Source: Schistosoma haematobium
Taxonomy: Eukaryota > Platyhelminthes > Trematoda > Strigeidida > Schistosomatidae
Length of the DNA stretch: 64,000 bases
Direction: 5' to 3'
Assembly: GCF_000699445.3 (NCBI RefSeq)
Contig: NC_067197.1
Location: forward strand, 10,608,152 to 10,672,151
A model generated the notes under the pieces. The model was not told the DNA's origin. It saw nothing but the letters and a program-made list of their open reading frames with translations, and did no database searches. This document shows positions 1-14,000 of the stretch, piece by piece. The stretch's first letter is position 1. The number at the start of each line of letters is the position of its first letter. Position numbers and translations under genes: made by a program.

Positions 1-236
1 CATGGAAAGCCTAGAAGAACTGGACGGCCGTTCCGTCCTAGCATGGGACTTCCCAGCACTGCGCAACCACGACCCCGCACCCCGCGGGATTCGAACCCAG
101 GACCTATCAGGCCCGGGCCAGGCGCTTAACCAACTAGGCCACTGATCCGGCATCCAATGGTGTTAATGTCTAACTTCAACCGATCCACGAAGTTGCGCCA
201 TCGTACACCATTGTCTTCAGTGAGCTGATATCTCCA
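1..236 (-). repeat. SINE-like repeat, tRNA-derived head plus decayed hammerhead (type B), 3' end outside window
   Basis: Read on the minus strand, this copy starts with a leader (about 236-150) shared with the plus-strand copies at 39.4 and 49.6 kb. A tRNA-like pol III promoter follows at about 150-80, with an A-box-like GTGGCCTAGTTGG and a B-box GGTTCGAATCC. Then comes a hammerhead remnant at about 62-15. Its core reads CTGGGAA where a functional core is CUGANGA, and GGAA replaces GAAA. Stem II (GTCC/GGAC) and the GTC cleavage triplet are kept. This is a retroposed repeat and not a tRNA gene. Confidence 0.75.
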
Positions 237-300
237 GGTTTTCCATGAAGGTCTAGCTTGAATTGACTCATGATTTCAGTCTGTGAAATAAATTTTTCGA
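237..300 (+). repeat. SINE 3' end fragment
   Basis: This fragment contains GGTCTAGCTTGAATTGACTC and then an AT-rich end. A diverged version of the same motif lies at about 36050-36100. It reads on the plus strand and abuts the minus-strand copy at 1-236, so two SINE insertions lie head to head. Confidence 0.5.
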
Positions 301-639
301 AAAAAAGATTTACGAGTTTTCAAATATTTAACTTTATATATTCCATTCCTGGATTAGATTGCGTTATCAATAGTCGTTTATAAACAGAATAATTATGCTT
401 AAATAAATTTTATGGTTTCAAAATAACTAGTATTAATATTGATCTGATAGCTACATTATACTTTATAGGGACTTAGATCGAGTACATTCGTTTCATTACA
501 TATTAAATCCGGCCTACTATATTAAAACCCAACATATTTGGTAAACATTGTATAATTCTTCATATTTAGAAACATTACTTACTTATTTAGTATTAACAAT
601 CGACAATTTAGCTTATCAACAGAATGTTTCATTTTCATC

Positions 640-810
640 CGATTACGCAAACCAGTATTTATCCGGATTCAGTAGCTAAAATATTGACGCGACAACGTCT
701 GATGTGAACGTTTCCAGGTTTGAGTCCCAGGATGAATGTCCATTTTGGTATGCACGAACGTTCAGTTTACGAGTCTCAAGTAGGATAAAATACACATTCT
801 GGACAAAAAT
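640..810 (+). repeat. Sm-alpha-like SINE with decayed hammerhead
   Basis: A tRNA-like segment (B-box-like GGTTTGAGTCCC at about 718) is followed by a hammerhead-shaped stretch at about 762-804. Stem I (CAG/CTG) and stem II (GTCT/GGAT) are still pairable. The core is TTTACGA instead of CUGANGA, and GAAA has become AAAA. The changes are mostly C to T or G to A. Catalysis is not expected. Confidence 0.6.
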
Positions 811-959
811 GTTGGCTACCATCGATCTCTGACTAGGATGTTTACTGCTCGTAATTGAGTCTGTCCTATTAACTAAATCGTTTGGCAGGTTAGTTTATAC
901 CACCTCACCTACACTTAAGTCTGTTTACGTTTGGCTTTGTCAAGACCTTCAACTAACTT

Positions 960-1335
960 ATTTAACAGACAGTGTCATTCAAACAGTAACAATTTGTTTA
1001 TCTTTGTATAATTATATTCATGTATGTATGCTTGATCACATGTTACAGCATACATACATATTCCTCTTACTAGCCTAAGTATTGATTGCTTAAATCCCTT
1101 AATGAACCATTCGTTTTCCTATATAAGTGTGCTTACGTCTCGTCAATCCATCCGCCTCTGTATTTACTCTCTCGCACCAGCATTTCTGCTCGGATGCTTG
1201 CGGCTTAGTGACCTGCACTGTGCAATAGTAAACTGTAGTCAACGCTTCGTATTGTCTTCTGAAATGTATACACCTTTGGAAGTTAACTAGTAACGGTTAT
1301 TTGAACGACTAATATACGAAGCCTTGGGGATCATC
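960..1335. repeat. Dispersed repeat, copy 1 (LTR-like)
   Basis: This stretch matches 53565-53970 in the same orientation over its whole length. Shared blocks include CAGTAACAATTTGT, ATGTATGCTTGATCACATG, TTTCTGCTCG and TACGAAGCC. A TATATAAG motif at about 1120 and the length fit a solo LTR, but no gag-pol body or terminal TG...CA was found. The 62-codon ORF inside (1102-1290) is part of the repeat. Confidence 0.55.
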
Positions 1336-1920
1336 TCTAAGATGATTCACTACAAAGTCACAGATTTCAAGTAACCCAGACACATAGTTTGTCGAAAAAT
1401 CAGCTAATTTTAGACTAAATAATTGTTTTTATCTGACATGATGTTTTTAATTCATGTCTTCATTTAGACCAAGAAGGTTTTAACCATTACAAGTTCAGTA
1501 ATTGACTTCCATCAAACTTGACTTTAATGTATTTTTAATGACTGTCCAGGCTAATAACTACTTTCAATAACTTTCTATGGTAAGAAAATGGTTTCGTCAG
1601 TTGATAAATCATAACCGACAGGGTAAAATTATTTGAACTGTCACATTGATATTAATATGATAACATTTCAAGATTTAAGAAAATTGAACAAACACAGTAA
1701 TTCAAAGTTAGCAGAAAATATTAAAAAAATAGCTACATTCAACTGTCAACAACAAGATGAAATATATATCCCAATTTCCACTATCTGAAATATAATTAAG
1801 TTGACCTCTTACATAAAAAAACCATTATTACAAGCATAATATTCAGTCTGTTATAATATACTTCAGTTACCAGGGTATGACGATGACACAAATAATTTGT
1901 ATTACAATTCTATTTAACAG

Positions 1921-2008
1921 GCAATTAATCCATGTGAAAACAGAGACCATTGCGGACACTGCGGGATTTCGCATTAAAGTATCTGAAAAAATAAATGAAA
2001 AATTACCT
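1921..2008 (+). CDS. Delta-like exon: MNNL region part 1
   Basis: The exon lies between acceptor TATTTAACAG and donor GTAAGT. It enters in phase 2 and leaves in phase 0. Its 29 whole codons have alternating hydrophobic residues, as in the beta-sandwich MNNL domain. Placement rests on phase and on continuity with the next exon. Confidence 0.65.
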
Positions 2009-5000
2009 GTAAGTTGTCCTAAAGTTTCTTTTTTGTTAAGGCTGAGTATTTAATTATCTTGAAAGGATTTTAAACATTAAGACACAAGGTAACAAGTCTC
2101 AACTAGATGTTAATGGTCATAAATACCTAAATTTCTATAATCTATATTAATGCGTGATGAACAAGAATGCAGGTGGAGATAACCAACGTAATATGGTACG
2201 AAATTACAGAATTTTTTGAGAAAATGTGAAAACCATGCATTCAATACTTCATTTTCAAATCCTTCATCAATTTTTCCAATCTTCATCGTCCCTTCATCGC
2301 TGTTACAATTACTCTCTGTCGCTGTTCTATTCGATTCGATCTTCCCAACCTTCTTCTGACAGGCATTCCACTTCTGATTGGTGTTATATACTACTTAGGT
2401 CGACATAAGTAGCATACATCAGAAAACTTGATGACTGCTTACCAAAACTAGTCGTCCTTATTCATAATTTGTTCTGCACAATATTGTTTCAGCCTTTTTT
2501 TCTCTTGAACATATTATATGCCTGAATCCATTCTAGGTTAACTGATATTGGAAAAGCACAAGGACCAGACAACACACCAGCTGAAGCAATGAAGTAACAT
2601 GTAGGAGTAATTGCAAACATGCTCCACATTCTATTCAGGAAGATTTGGGCAGAGGACCAAGTGTTGATAAACTGGAAAGAAGGACACCTTATCAAGATAC
2701 CAAAGAAAGGAGATCTCAGAAAGTGAGAGAACTACAGAGACATCACACTACTGTCAGTGCCAGGAGAATTTTTCAACGGACCGTTGCTAAACCGGATAAA
2801 CGATTCAGTAGACACCAGACTCCGAGACCAAAATTCTGGTTTTCATATAGATTGATTGTGTGCTGACCAAATCTCAATACTTCAGATTATTGTTAAGTAA
2901 TCAGTTGAACAAAACTAATCACTGAGCATTAGATTCTTTGACCATGAAAAGCATTTGCAGAGTGAATAGGAGAATCATGCGGAATCTTCCTCAACACTAC
3001 AGAGGACCTGAAAAGATCGTCACCATCGTACGAAACTATCATGAATGTACTGAATTGTAGTCATGAATGGAAGGCAGCTCATAGATATTCCCTGTGTGAT
3101 TACCGGTGTCAGTAAAGACTGCCTACTTCCACCTTTTTTTTTATTCTGGCTGTTGACTGGATCATGGAGACTGTCACGTCTGAGGAAGAGCACTGAATAC
3201 AATGGATTCAGTTTGATGACTTCCGTAATGTATGTCCTATCTACCTTCATCGTCTTTTCTTAATTTCTAGTGAGACTATAATTTATGGACGACCTTTGAG
3301 CGACGCCGGACTGACCTTGATAGTGTCCACCTACAAACTAGGGCTAAATGAGGATTATAAACCAGAGGAATTATAATTATAATTTACAACTGATGGTTAA
3401 GGTTATAAATTATATTTAGGGTTTTCATCACAAAATGACATCAGCTATAGTGTCAAAACTCTATCTAGCCAAATGGATGAGTGAATTTCGCACCGAAATC
3501 CGATACCTGTTACCTTTTACCTGATTGGTTCTCCCATAAATTATGTCTCGATAATGCTGCCCAAATATATAAAATTTCCATCTCATACAGTACTAATCCA
3601 TCAAGTGTGATTTGGTTACTGCTCTCTATGTTGTAATTCAAGTTCTTACGTTTTCCTTTGGGTATGTTAAAAACTATTGCTACATGCTTCTGCCACACTG
3701 GCTGTCTTGACCTGCATTTGTTGTTGTGTATATGATAGAAGAGCTAGGTCATCTGTGAAGTCCATATCATCTAGTTGCATTCAAGATGTCAATTGTATTT
3801 CCTGCTTCTGCAGCAGTAGTTAAAACAATTGTGTTGTGCAGGGTTGAAACTTGGACAACTTCTATAGCCATCATCAAGAAGTACAGGGATTTATAGACAA
3901 CTATCTACGCACGATATTCCAGATCCATTGGCTAGGCACCACTAGCAATAACCTACTGTGTCAGAAAACAAACCAACTTCCAACTAAGAAGAAGTTTAGG
4001 AAAAGATTCAAAACGATAGACTTCAAGAAAATCATCGTACTGAATCAAAAAGCAAGCTCTAACTTGGAATCCTTAAAGCAAACGGAAAAGAAGTGGACCA
4101 AAAAGCACACGAATACGCGAATCAGAAGCAGTCATGGAGACCATGAAAAGCTCCTGGCAACAGTTGGAAAAGAGAGACCAGGAAAGAGTTAGCTGGGGAT
4201 CCCTGGTCACTAGTTGTTTCAACATAGGTTATAGATTACTTACTTACTTACTTACTTACTCACGCCTGTTACTCCCAATGGAGCATAGGCCGCTGACCAG
4301 CATTCTCCAACCCACTCTGTCCTGGGCCTTCTTTTCTAGTTCCATCCAATTCTTGTTCATTTTTCTCATGTCTATCTCCATTTCCCGGCGTAATGTGTTC
4401 TTTGGTCTTCCTCTTTTCTTTTGACCTTCAGGATTCCATGTGAGGGCTTGTCTTGTAACGCAGTTGGGTGCTTTCCTCAATGTGTGTCCTATCCACTTCC
4501 AGCGCTTCTTCCTGATTTCTTCCTCCACTGGGATCTGGTTTGTTCTCTCCCACAGTACGTTGTTGCTAATAGTGTCCGGCCAATGGATCTGAAGTATTTT
4601 GCGTAGACAATTGTTAATAAACACCTGTATTTTCTGGATGATGGCTTTCGTAGTTCTCCAGGTTTCTGCCCCATATAGTAGAACTGTCTTGACATTTGTA
4701 TTGAAAATCCTGACCTTGGTGTTGGTTGACAGTTGCTTTGATTTCCTGATGTTCTTCAGTTGTAAATATGCTGCTCTTGCTTTGCCGATCCACGCCTTCA
4801 CATCTGCATCAGATCCACCCTGTTCATCAATGATGCTGCCCAAATACGTAAAGGTTTTTACATCTTCCAAATCTTCCCCGTCAATTGTGATTGGATTGGT
4901 GCATTCTGTGTTGTATCGGAGAATCCTGCTTTTCCCTTTGTGTATATTGAGACCGATTGCTGCTGAGGCTGCTGCCACACTGTTCGTTTTCTCCTGTATT

Positions 5001-8000
5001 TGTTGTTGCGTCTGGGATAGAAGGGACAGATCGTCTGCCAAGTCTAGATCGTCCAACTGCATCCTAGATGTCCATTGTATCCCGCGCTTCCCCTCAGACG
5101 TTGACGTCTTCATGATCCAGTCGATCACCAGGAGAAAGAGAAAGGGTGAGAGTAAGCAACCTTACCTAACACCGGTCTTCACTTCGAACGACTTTGTCAA
5201 CTGTCCTCCATGCACAATTTTGCAGTGTAATCCATCATATGAGTTCTGTATGATATTGACTATCTTCTGAGGCACGCCGTAGTGTCTAAGAAGCTTCCAT
5301 AGTGTTGTTCTGTCCACGCTATCAAATGCCTTTTCGTAGTCAATGAAGTTGATGTAGAGTGATGAATTCCATTCAATTGATTGTTCCACAATGATCCGTA
5401 GAGTTGCGATTTGGTCTGTACACGATCTATCCTTACGGAATCCTGCCTGTTGGTCACGAAGTTGGGCGTCTACGCAGTCCTTCATCCTGTTTAACAATAC
5501 CCTGTTGAAGACTTTTCCCGGTATTGAGAGAAGAGTGATGCCCCTGTAGTTATCACACTTGCTGAGATCGCCTTTCTTTGGTATTTTGATCAGGAGTCCT
5601 TCTTTCCAGTCTTTTGGTACTTGTTCCTCATCCCAAATCTTATTGAAGAGAATGTGGAGTATCCTTGCAGTTGCCGCTACGTCTGCTTTTAGTGCCTCTG
5701 CTGGGATGTTGTCTGGTCCTGCTGCTTTGCCACTCTTGATTTGTCTGATGGCCATGCTGATTTCTTCAATTGTTGGTGGGCCAACATTGAGTGGGAGGTC
5801 CGTGGGTGCTGCTTCGATGTTGGGTGGGTTCAGTGGAGCTGGTCGATTCAAGAGTTCTTTGAAGTGTTCTACCCACCTGTTTTGTTGCTCTTCAATGTTG
5901 GTGATTACCTCGCCTTCCTTGCTTTTCACTGGTCGTTCTGGTTTGCGGCGATTTCCAGAGAGTTTCTTTGTCGTGTCATACAATTGTCTCATGTTTCCTT
6001 CTCTTGCAGCCTTTTCCGCCGTCGTTGCTAAATCTTCCACATATTTACGTTTGTCGGTTCTGATGCTCCTCTTCACTTGTTTGTTTACTTCTGTGTATTC
6101 AGCTTGTGCCTTGGCTTTTTCTGCTCTTGTTCGACTGGTATTGATTGCTGCTTTCTTGTTCCTCCTTTCTTGAATCTTATCCAGTGTATCAACAGTGATC
6201 CATTCCTTGTGATGGTGCTTCTTGTGACCCAGGACCTCATGACATGTTGAAGTGATTGCCTCCTTGATCCCCTTCCAGTTGCCTGGAACTTGTTGCTGAG
6301 GTCTATCTTGAATTCGTTGAGTTTGTTAGTATCCTGAAGAAAGGCCGTATTGAACTTTTGTGATATTGTCCGCCCCGTTGTCCAGTGCTTCTTGAGTTTC
6401 AATTTCATCTTGGCGACCAGCAAGTGATGATCTGATGCTATATCAGCTCCTCTCTTGGTTTTCACGTCCTCTATAGTCCTCCTGAACGTTTTGTTGATGC
6501 AAATATGGTCGATTTGGTTTTGCGTGGTGTGATCCGGTGAAGTCCATGTGATTTTGTGTATGCGTTTATGTGGGAATATGGTGCCGCCTATGACCAGTTT
6601 ATTGAAGGCACATAGGTTTGCAAATCTCTCACCATTTTCGTTCCTTTCTCCCAGTCCGTGTCGTCCCATGATGTCTTCATATCCAGTGTTATCCGTCCCA
6701 ACTTCGGCATTGAAATCTCCCATCAGAATGGTCAGGTCCTTTGTTGGGCACTTCTCGACGATTGACTGCAGCCTATTGTAGAATTGGTCTTTAGCGTCTT
6801 CATTTTGGTCGTTGGTAGGCGCATAGCATTGGATGATGTTCATTGAAATGCCCTCTTTTTTGTTTTGAACGAGGCTTTGATGATCCTTGGTCCATGAGAT
6901 TCCCATCCTATAAGCGCATTTTGCGCTTGTTTGGACAGCATCAATGCAACTCCTTGTGTATGTGGGGCATTTTCTTCTTCATGGCCGGAGTATAACAGGA
7001 GCTCTCCTGTAGTTAGTCGTTGTTGTTCAACTTGTGTCCAATGTGTTTCACTGATCCCAAGTACCTCTAGGTTGTCTTCTCATTTCTGCAGCAATTTGGA
7101 AGGCTCTCCCGGTGTCCCACAATGTACGAACATTCCATATACCTAAATAAATGGTTGCTCTGGTTGTCAGAAGGGGCATCGGCCTCGTAACTTCCGAAGG
7201 AATTCGGCTTTCATCATGAGGCGTCATAGTTCTTCTAAATGAAGACCTTCTGACTCCCAGGGAAGAGTTTAAAAGGTTTGAATAATTTTTTCTGGTTAGC
7301 GTTTTGTTAGCGAGTTAGTTTTCTACGGGATGGGGACGCTAACCCTATGCCCAACCCTCCTCCTTTATCCGGGCTTGGGACCGGCAGTAGCCCCCGGAGT
7401 GACTCCAGGCGGAGTTAGGTTATAGATTAATTCATAATGAAATGAGCTTATGATAATCGCCGTCTAAATACATGATAGCTGGTTCTATATTTTTACATGG
7501 AAACATTTCTAGTTACTTCGGTAAACAAAACCACTTTGACTAGTAGCCACATTATAACTTGAATAACGAAATTAGACCAGCACTATACAATAAAGAACAC
7601 AGTATTGGTCACCAGTATATGCTCAATAAATATAAGTATTATGTTCCTACCCCTGATAACGACTCATACTGCTAACCTAGGTGATCTGGGTTCGAAATAT
7701 ATAGAGAGCATTAGATGCCTTTTATTACAAGTATGCTTTACTGTAGTGTCATTTAACCTGAAAACTACGTCAAGGAATACTTGCTGACGACCTCCACTAG
7801 TTTTAAATGAAATACACTCTCCATCAATCAATGCAGTGTACAATTATCTTAATCCATCAGTTCTGTCAAAAGTCTGTTAAGGAAATTCATTTTATTGTTC
7901 ATCTAGGTTATCTAGGATTTTTGAATTTCCCTCCCAATAATATTTATCGCTAAATTTGGTGTATAACACTTAACTACTTAGTATGATGGGAGGGAGATTT

Positions 8001-11000
8001 TATTTCTTAACCAATAGTTTAGTCCTAGCAATAAAAAATTGGGCATGTGGTTAGACACAGTCTTGTAGACAGTAATCATCTGAATATTTCCTGTAGCAAT
8101 GAATATTTAACTCCTAATATATCAGAATAGTTTTTATAGTAGGATGGGAATCACGTATCTTTGTTCATTTTATAGGAAAAATATAGATTAGATCTTTATG
8201 TCTACGATGAAGATGCTTTGGGTGAACATGATATAATTACCATCGCTACAGGATTGTATCAGCCAGAAAAAACCAACGTATTTCAAACTATTCCATTAAA
8301 TTACAGTCATATAAGTGAATCTTTCAGGTAGGTTAATATTTTCTGTAATAAGTTATTTCAAGATAAATAATGAGAGTTCAGTAAAGAAAGTTTATTCACT
8401 ACGTTATTTACCAAAGCTACACCAATGTATCTATGTTTATCTTACAATATTCTACAACAAAATGATCATAGTTTATCAAAGGTTTTTGACAAAATATACA
8501 ACATAAGTGACTTACTAGTTAAAGTAAAAATAACACATTGAAGAAAAGTGTGGAAGATCATTTCCCTGTTGAAAGTAAAAAGAGAAATGAACATGTGTTA
8601 ATAACTATACAGAGAACTAGAATAGGTTTAGTACCATAGCAAATTAAGTAATTAAATATTTAGCTTCCGAATAGAGAAGTCAAGCTTGAATTGATAGGTT
8701 AATGAAACCCATACTGTGTATCAATTTTTGATTGCAACTCAATTAATACCAGTCACAATTAATTTTGAGGGTAATTTGGAATGACGATTCTGGCAGGGAG
8801 GTTAATCATAATTAAATAGATGTTCAAATAAGAAGTTATGAAATGAATCTTTGCATAACTATCTAGTATGATGGTCGGTTATGTTTTAAAACAGTTTGGT
8901 AGAAGAGAAAAGTGAAGATTTCATTGCAAACTGTCGAATTGTTAGCGCACACAAGCCTTAAATCTAAATCCCAAGTTGAATATGCCAAATAAAATTAGTT
9001 CCTTTAGATTTTCCTTTGAAATAAGGATCTCGAGGTTGCTATTTTTAATACTCTTACAAAAAAAAAGAATACCTCTGTGAAATGAACAAATATAAAAAAA
9101 GAAACATTCTAATGACTTCATTATATTTCTAGATACACCGGATTAATGAAATCAAGTGGATCATCTTGTCTCTACTGTAATTATTTAACAACTATGTACT
9201 ATAAAGTTACCCATTTTTAGTATATTGTGAAGTAGAACATCTTTTGCATGTTCATATAATCGTAAGATTATTGTTATGGAAATATATATACCGTCAATCC
9301 TCGTATACTTTTATCGACTTAATTCGCGTTGGAAAATAACGGAATAAAATAAGTTAAATCCGAGAATAAAGTTTGAATATGTATTTTTCATACACTCATT
9401 GATTTAAACAAACAGTCCGAGAAATGAAGTGACATGCAGTGGAGAAGGAGAGTGAGCCAACTCCCTTTGGTCAAACGTAAGTCGATATTTAAATTCAAAC
9501 ATAAATAAGTTACATATACATATTGAATGGAGTATGCAATTAACATACATATAGTCATATAAAAAGTCAGTACTAATGAGTGAATAAGTGACAAGGTAAA
9601 AATGCGGCTTGAGAAGAGTGTGTAAAACTGGTCTGTCTAGAAGCCAGAATAACACAATATCGACTTGACATAGTCCCAACCACAACAGGTCTGCAACCTA
9701 TATTATCTGCACCTGAACGTGGTCAATAAAAGGAAAAATTTAAATAGATTTGTTGTGTATTTTCCAAGTTCTTCTTATAAAATTTACTGAAATATCACTA
9801 TAAAGCAAGAATCGTTTGCTGGCTTTTTTAACGTAATTCTACATATTTAAAACAGAGAAACATTTACCCCTTGCTTATAATAGAATTTTCGCTTCTGAAT
9901 ATCATGGAATATATCATTTGAGTTTAGTTTCCTTGTGAAATAAACAACCGTTACCAGTGTACATGCACAATCCAGAGATAAAAGTTATCCTATCATAAAA
10001 TATTTTCCAACCGTTATCAACCTCGTATATTTAGCATAATCTTGTAACTGATTATTAACCAACTTTCTTCACATGAACGATCATAACAAACCTTCTATGC
10101 TAATAGTAATAATATTCTTATTACGTATTACTTTCGCAAATATTTTCACATAATTATCAGCTTTATGCATCCGATAAAGTAATGAAATTGTCAGGCAACT
10201 AATATTAACAGTTCTTTCCTCAATATTTGATGCGGTTCACCATACTACTCATTGATACGCAAAAGTATGAGTTATATTCTACAGTATTTAGAACCAAATG
10301 TCAAATTCGTCTAACATTTTCTCCAAATGATACTAATTTAAATGATAAATTTCTGTCTGTTCAAGCCTTAGCTCATCAATCAGACTAACGTGTAATTCAA
10401 ATTATTATGGGAATAAATGTGACATATTCTGTTCGCCTCATCCATGGGCATACGACTGTGACAAGAATGGACGAAAAATTTGTTTGCATGGTAAGACTTT
10501 TAAATGTATCTTCTTAACTTGAAATTATTTCATATACTGAAATTTTCAACTAAAAACTTTATATGGTCTTGTTTTCATGGTGACTACGTATTAATTCTAT
10601 CGAAGCTCTGATCAAATAAATGAGTTATGGGTAAAATTAGAAAATTAGAATTTATCTCCATATTAATACAAACATTAATTCGTATGATGTCCAAGGAGTT
10701 TGTTATATTAATGAGCAATCAACGGAAAAATTCTTCATGACATACTCATTTAAAGGTTACTTACAAAATATGTGAGAGGTTATATGACAGTTATGAGCCA
10801 TTTATAAAACTACATCGGCAGAAACCAATTGAAACAGGCATTGTAAAAACAAAAATGTAAGATGCTACAAACAAATAAAGCTTCGAAGAATTCATGCAAG
10901 CTGAAGTTAGCTGTTACAAACTTTATTAAATTATAATTACACTAGTAAATAAGCTCATGTAAAGACTTAGAGATACGGCATACAGACAATGGAAGGTCGC

Positions 11001-14000
11001 GCGCCACTAAATGATTGGATATGAAGTTGGTTACTGAGTATTATCAAGTAGTATAATACAATAACGAAGAAAGGGAAAACAGAAGTGCAAACAGAACACT
11101 ACTATCGAACAGTCATAGATTTAAAAATCTTATTACATCTTTTTCCTCAGTTTAAAGTAGATAGAAACGATACTGGCATTCAGTCTTCTATCGCTAAACA
11201 TGTTTATACTTAATTGGTCAGATATGAAGTTCACTGAAACGAAACCGACTAGCTGGTAACATGCTCTACGTCAAAAGGTTGTTAGAATTGTGCAGGAGAA
11301 AGTGTATACCACGTTTTTAAACTTTTTAGAACATTTAATCCAAAGATATTCATTCAAGCATCGTTAAGGATTAAAAATATGAATGTTTTACCTAACATTT
11401 AAGTCACTTAATCACACCAATCAATATCGTATCATACACTATTACATTTTAGTCTTGATTACTCTCGAAATTTATTTGGGTAACATTCATTTCATATATA
11501 ATAGAGCATATTAGGCTAAAGTATTCTTTAATAATAAGAAATTGAAATAGCCAACTAAGAATATTTTCCATATATACCTTGAAGCTAGTTATCTGATAAA
11601 CTGTAAGAAGATTTACCTAGCATTACCGTTTGCTCTATCTTAGTGTATATTATTACTCACTAAGTTGAACTACATCTTCTTTCTCCTAATTAACCCAATC
11701 AGGAGTACATAGAATTAATGTTCCATTGATTTTCAAGGAGACCTTCAATGATATGTCGATGACGGTAGACTGAAAGCCTAATAAACTGAAATGCAAGCTA
11801 TTACCAATTTATCCTTCATATAACAACTAGATATATAATTTAGTCAGTGGTAAGTTAATTAGTAACTGTACTTATGAATACTCTAACTTTAAAAAACTAA
11901 ACGGTCAGTTGATGAATAGTTCATTGACGTAGAATTTAATGTATGTTTCATGATGTGCATAAATCACAGCCTTAAATAAATACCACCCTCTTACTAAAAT
12001 ACAAGCCTTCTATTTTGTAGCTTAATTATTTTACATTAAATCATGTAAGTAATCAGTTTGGATCTTACAGTTCATGTGAAACAATATGTTGAATTCTAAC
12101 TTATCTTTTTATCCAAAAAGGTAGTTCTCTGTAAGTAAATTGTCTGGCAGATATACAATTTTATCTCACCATAATAATTGACTATATTCTTACTAAACAA
12201 GTTACAAAAAGCCGAACTCCCCAAATGTTCTTCTTAAATGTAATCTTTATTTTCATCAGTAGATTTAAGTAATAATCACAGTTATATATTTGTTTCAGGT
12301 AGACATGGTGTCAACTGTGACATTATTGACTACTGCCAAATACATCCTTGCCCCAAAAATACACGCTGTAAAAATTTGCCGAGGGAACATCGTCGAAAAT
12401 GCATTTGTAAAAACTATGAAGGTAAATTTTTCATTATATATAGGGACCAATAACTAGGGAGTCAAATTATAAACTTGTATATTACTGTGTCATCTCTACT
12501 ATCATGCTTTTCGACAATGTTTCTAGGAAATCATCTTCAATAGATTTTTCACAATTAATCCATATTCCCCACCTACTTTCATTTTCAGTCTTTCATTGTT
12601 TTCTATCTCTATCATTAATCGTTTCCATGTGACCTTATGTATAATTGAATGATATATGACTCTGAAAACTTTGAATGTCTGAATTAAATGTTGCTGACTT
12701 GGAATAATATACAGCTTCCTAACTAGTCATTTATATTCGAACGATTATTTGCATGAATCGAAGCTATGCTTATGCAATGAAAAACCATTCATAGACTACA
12801 AATACTTATTATTATCTTTTTAATTTGTTAAAATTCTCCAGAAATCCTAACTATTTTTAACTTTCAGACAGAGATTTCGAGATATGTGTACGAAACGGGA
12901 ACCAAAATTTTAAAAACGTGATTTAATTTTCTCTACTATGTGAGGCATTTTTCATATAGCACTGAAGAAACAGTGAGTGATACGATTCATGATAATTTTA
13001 AATTCAGCGTAACATTACTAACAATGGAGATGGTTCAGTGAAAACTTGAATCCTTTGAAACAATCCAAATGCCGAAACTTATTCACTGAAAAACCTTCAT
13101 TAGTGATTTGAATGGATGAACAACAATGTGACTGGAAGGTTTGCTGTAAGAACCAAATTAAGTTTCAAGAGTATAAGTATCTTAGATGATGTCAATTTGC
13201 TCCCTTGTTAAGCCTCGTCAAACCTTGTTTTAGGACATACAGATTACTGTCTTTCAAGTTGATACAAAAAGTTGCAATCCAGTAACATTTAGAGTCAAAA
13301 CCGGTGTCGATTACAAAAAATATTAAGCTTAATAATTTTTTTGGTCAACTATCTATCACTGGAAAATTCATCTCGTTGTAATTACTTTGCTCTATTCAAA
13401 TAATACTACTACATTCATAAAGCAATATAAAACTAAAGTTTTATATATTCCTATGTTTTCACATTGAAATGCATTTACTCAGGTCCCGAATGTCATTCAG
13501 TTTACTATTCTTGCGAAAAGTCGCCATGTAAGAATGGTGGTCGTTGTACACTACTACGTGAACTGATAGAGGATAATGATGCTGAAGGGTTCATATATAC
13601 TAATCAAGGAACCAATGATGATGACGATGAGACTATATGTATTTGCCCGGACAACTGGAGTGGACCATTTTGTACGCAACCAGTTATTGATTGTATATCG
13701 GAAAACGAAAAGTACAGGCTTTCAACTATGCGCTTGACAAATCGCTTTTGTTTAAACGGTGGAGTTTGTATCATTCATCCTGGTAATTCGAGTCCACGAT
13801 GTTCCTGTCCACCAGAATGGGATGGATATTTTTGTGAATTAAATAAAGTGAGTGAAAATTGCAATTTTCAAACCATACTTTTATATATTTATTTAGCTAC
13901 AGGTGTTTCTACTTCCTAGCGTTGATTTCTAGATTATGCTATTCTAAACATTTTTAGCTCCACTGTTCTTGTAGTTTTAAGCAGAGTAAACATATTTGTC

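Larger units (their letters stand above)
2520..4238 (+). mobile_element. Old RTE-type retrotransposon remnant, interrupted and partly inverted
   Basis: Plus-strand reverse-transcriptase pieces at about 2536-3260 ([17 protein letters not shown]; several stops) and 3811-4220 ([11 protein letters not shown], then NQLP) match the intact minus-strand copy next door. Between them, 3551-3805 matches the same family on the opposite strand, so an internal segment is inverted. A MITE (3270-3550) sits at the left inversion border. The copy is long dead. Confidence 0.75.
4239..7415 (-). mobile_element. Near full-length RTE-clade non-LTR retrotransposon (SR2-like)
   Basis: On the minus strand the element has a GC-rich 5' leader (7415-7200), an APE-type endonuclease (about 7180-6290) and a reverse transcriptase (about 6076-4260). 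The endonuclease shows [30 protein letters not shown] and DIASDHHL. The reverse transcriptase shows [39 protein letters not shown] and the catalytic LADD. The C-terminal WIGHTLRK and (GTAA)n tail are also present. It is flanked by a perfect 14-bp target duplication and nested in an older copy. Coding capacity is broken: a TAA at about 5168 replaces the Gln of the RQGC box, and frame breaks lie near 6290 and 6080. SR2 of Schistosoma mansoni is a known RTE-lineage element; identity to it is inferred. Confidence 0.88.

Noticed and set aside
80..150. tRNA gene
   Set aside because: A and B boxes are present, but the cloverleaf is not complete and the segment is part of a SINE repeated many times in the window.
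1102..1290. 62-codon ORF with a hydrophobic stretch, considered as the Delta-like signal-peptide exon
   Set aside because: It lies wholly within a dispersed repeat also found at 53.6-54.0 kb, ends in a stop, and no suitable donor in phase 2 was seen.
4599..6173. Long plus-strand ORFs (223 and 204 codons)
   Set aside because: They are antisense shadows of the minus-strand RTE reverse transcriptase.
9134..9200. Possible extra Delta-like exon after acceptor TTATATTTCTAG (reads [17 protein letters not shown])
   Set aside because: It enters in a fitting phase, but the only donor (GTTACC) leaves in phase 0 while the DSL exon needs phase 2. Skipping it gives a clean SFR-LTC junction with the DSL domain.
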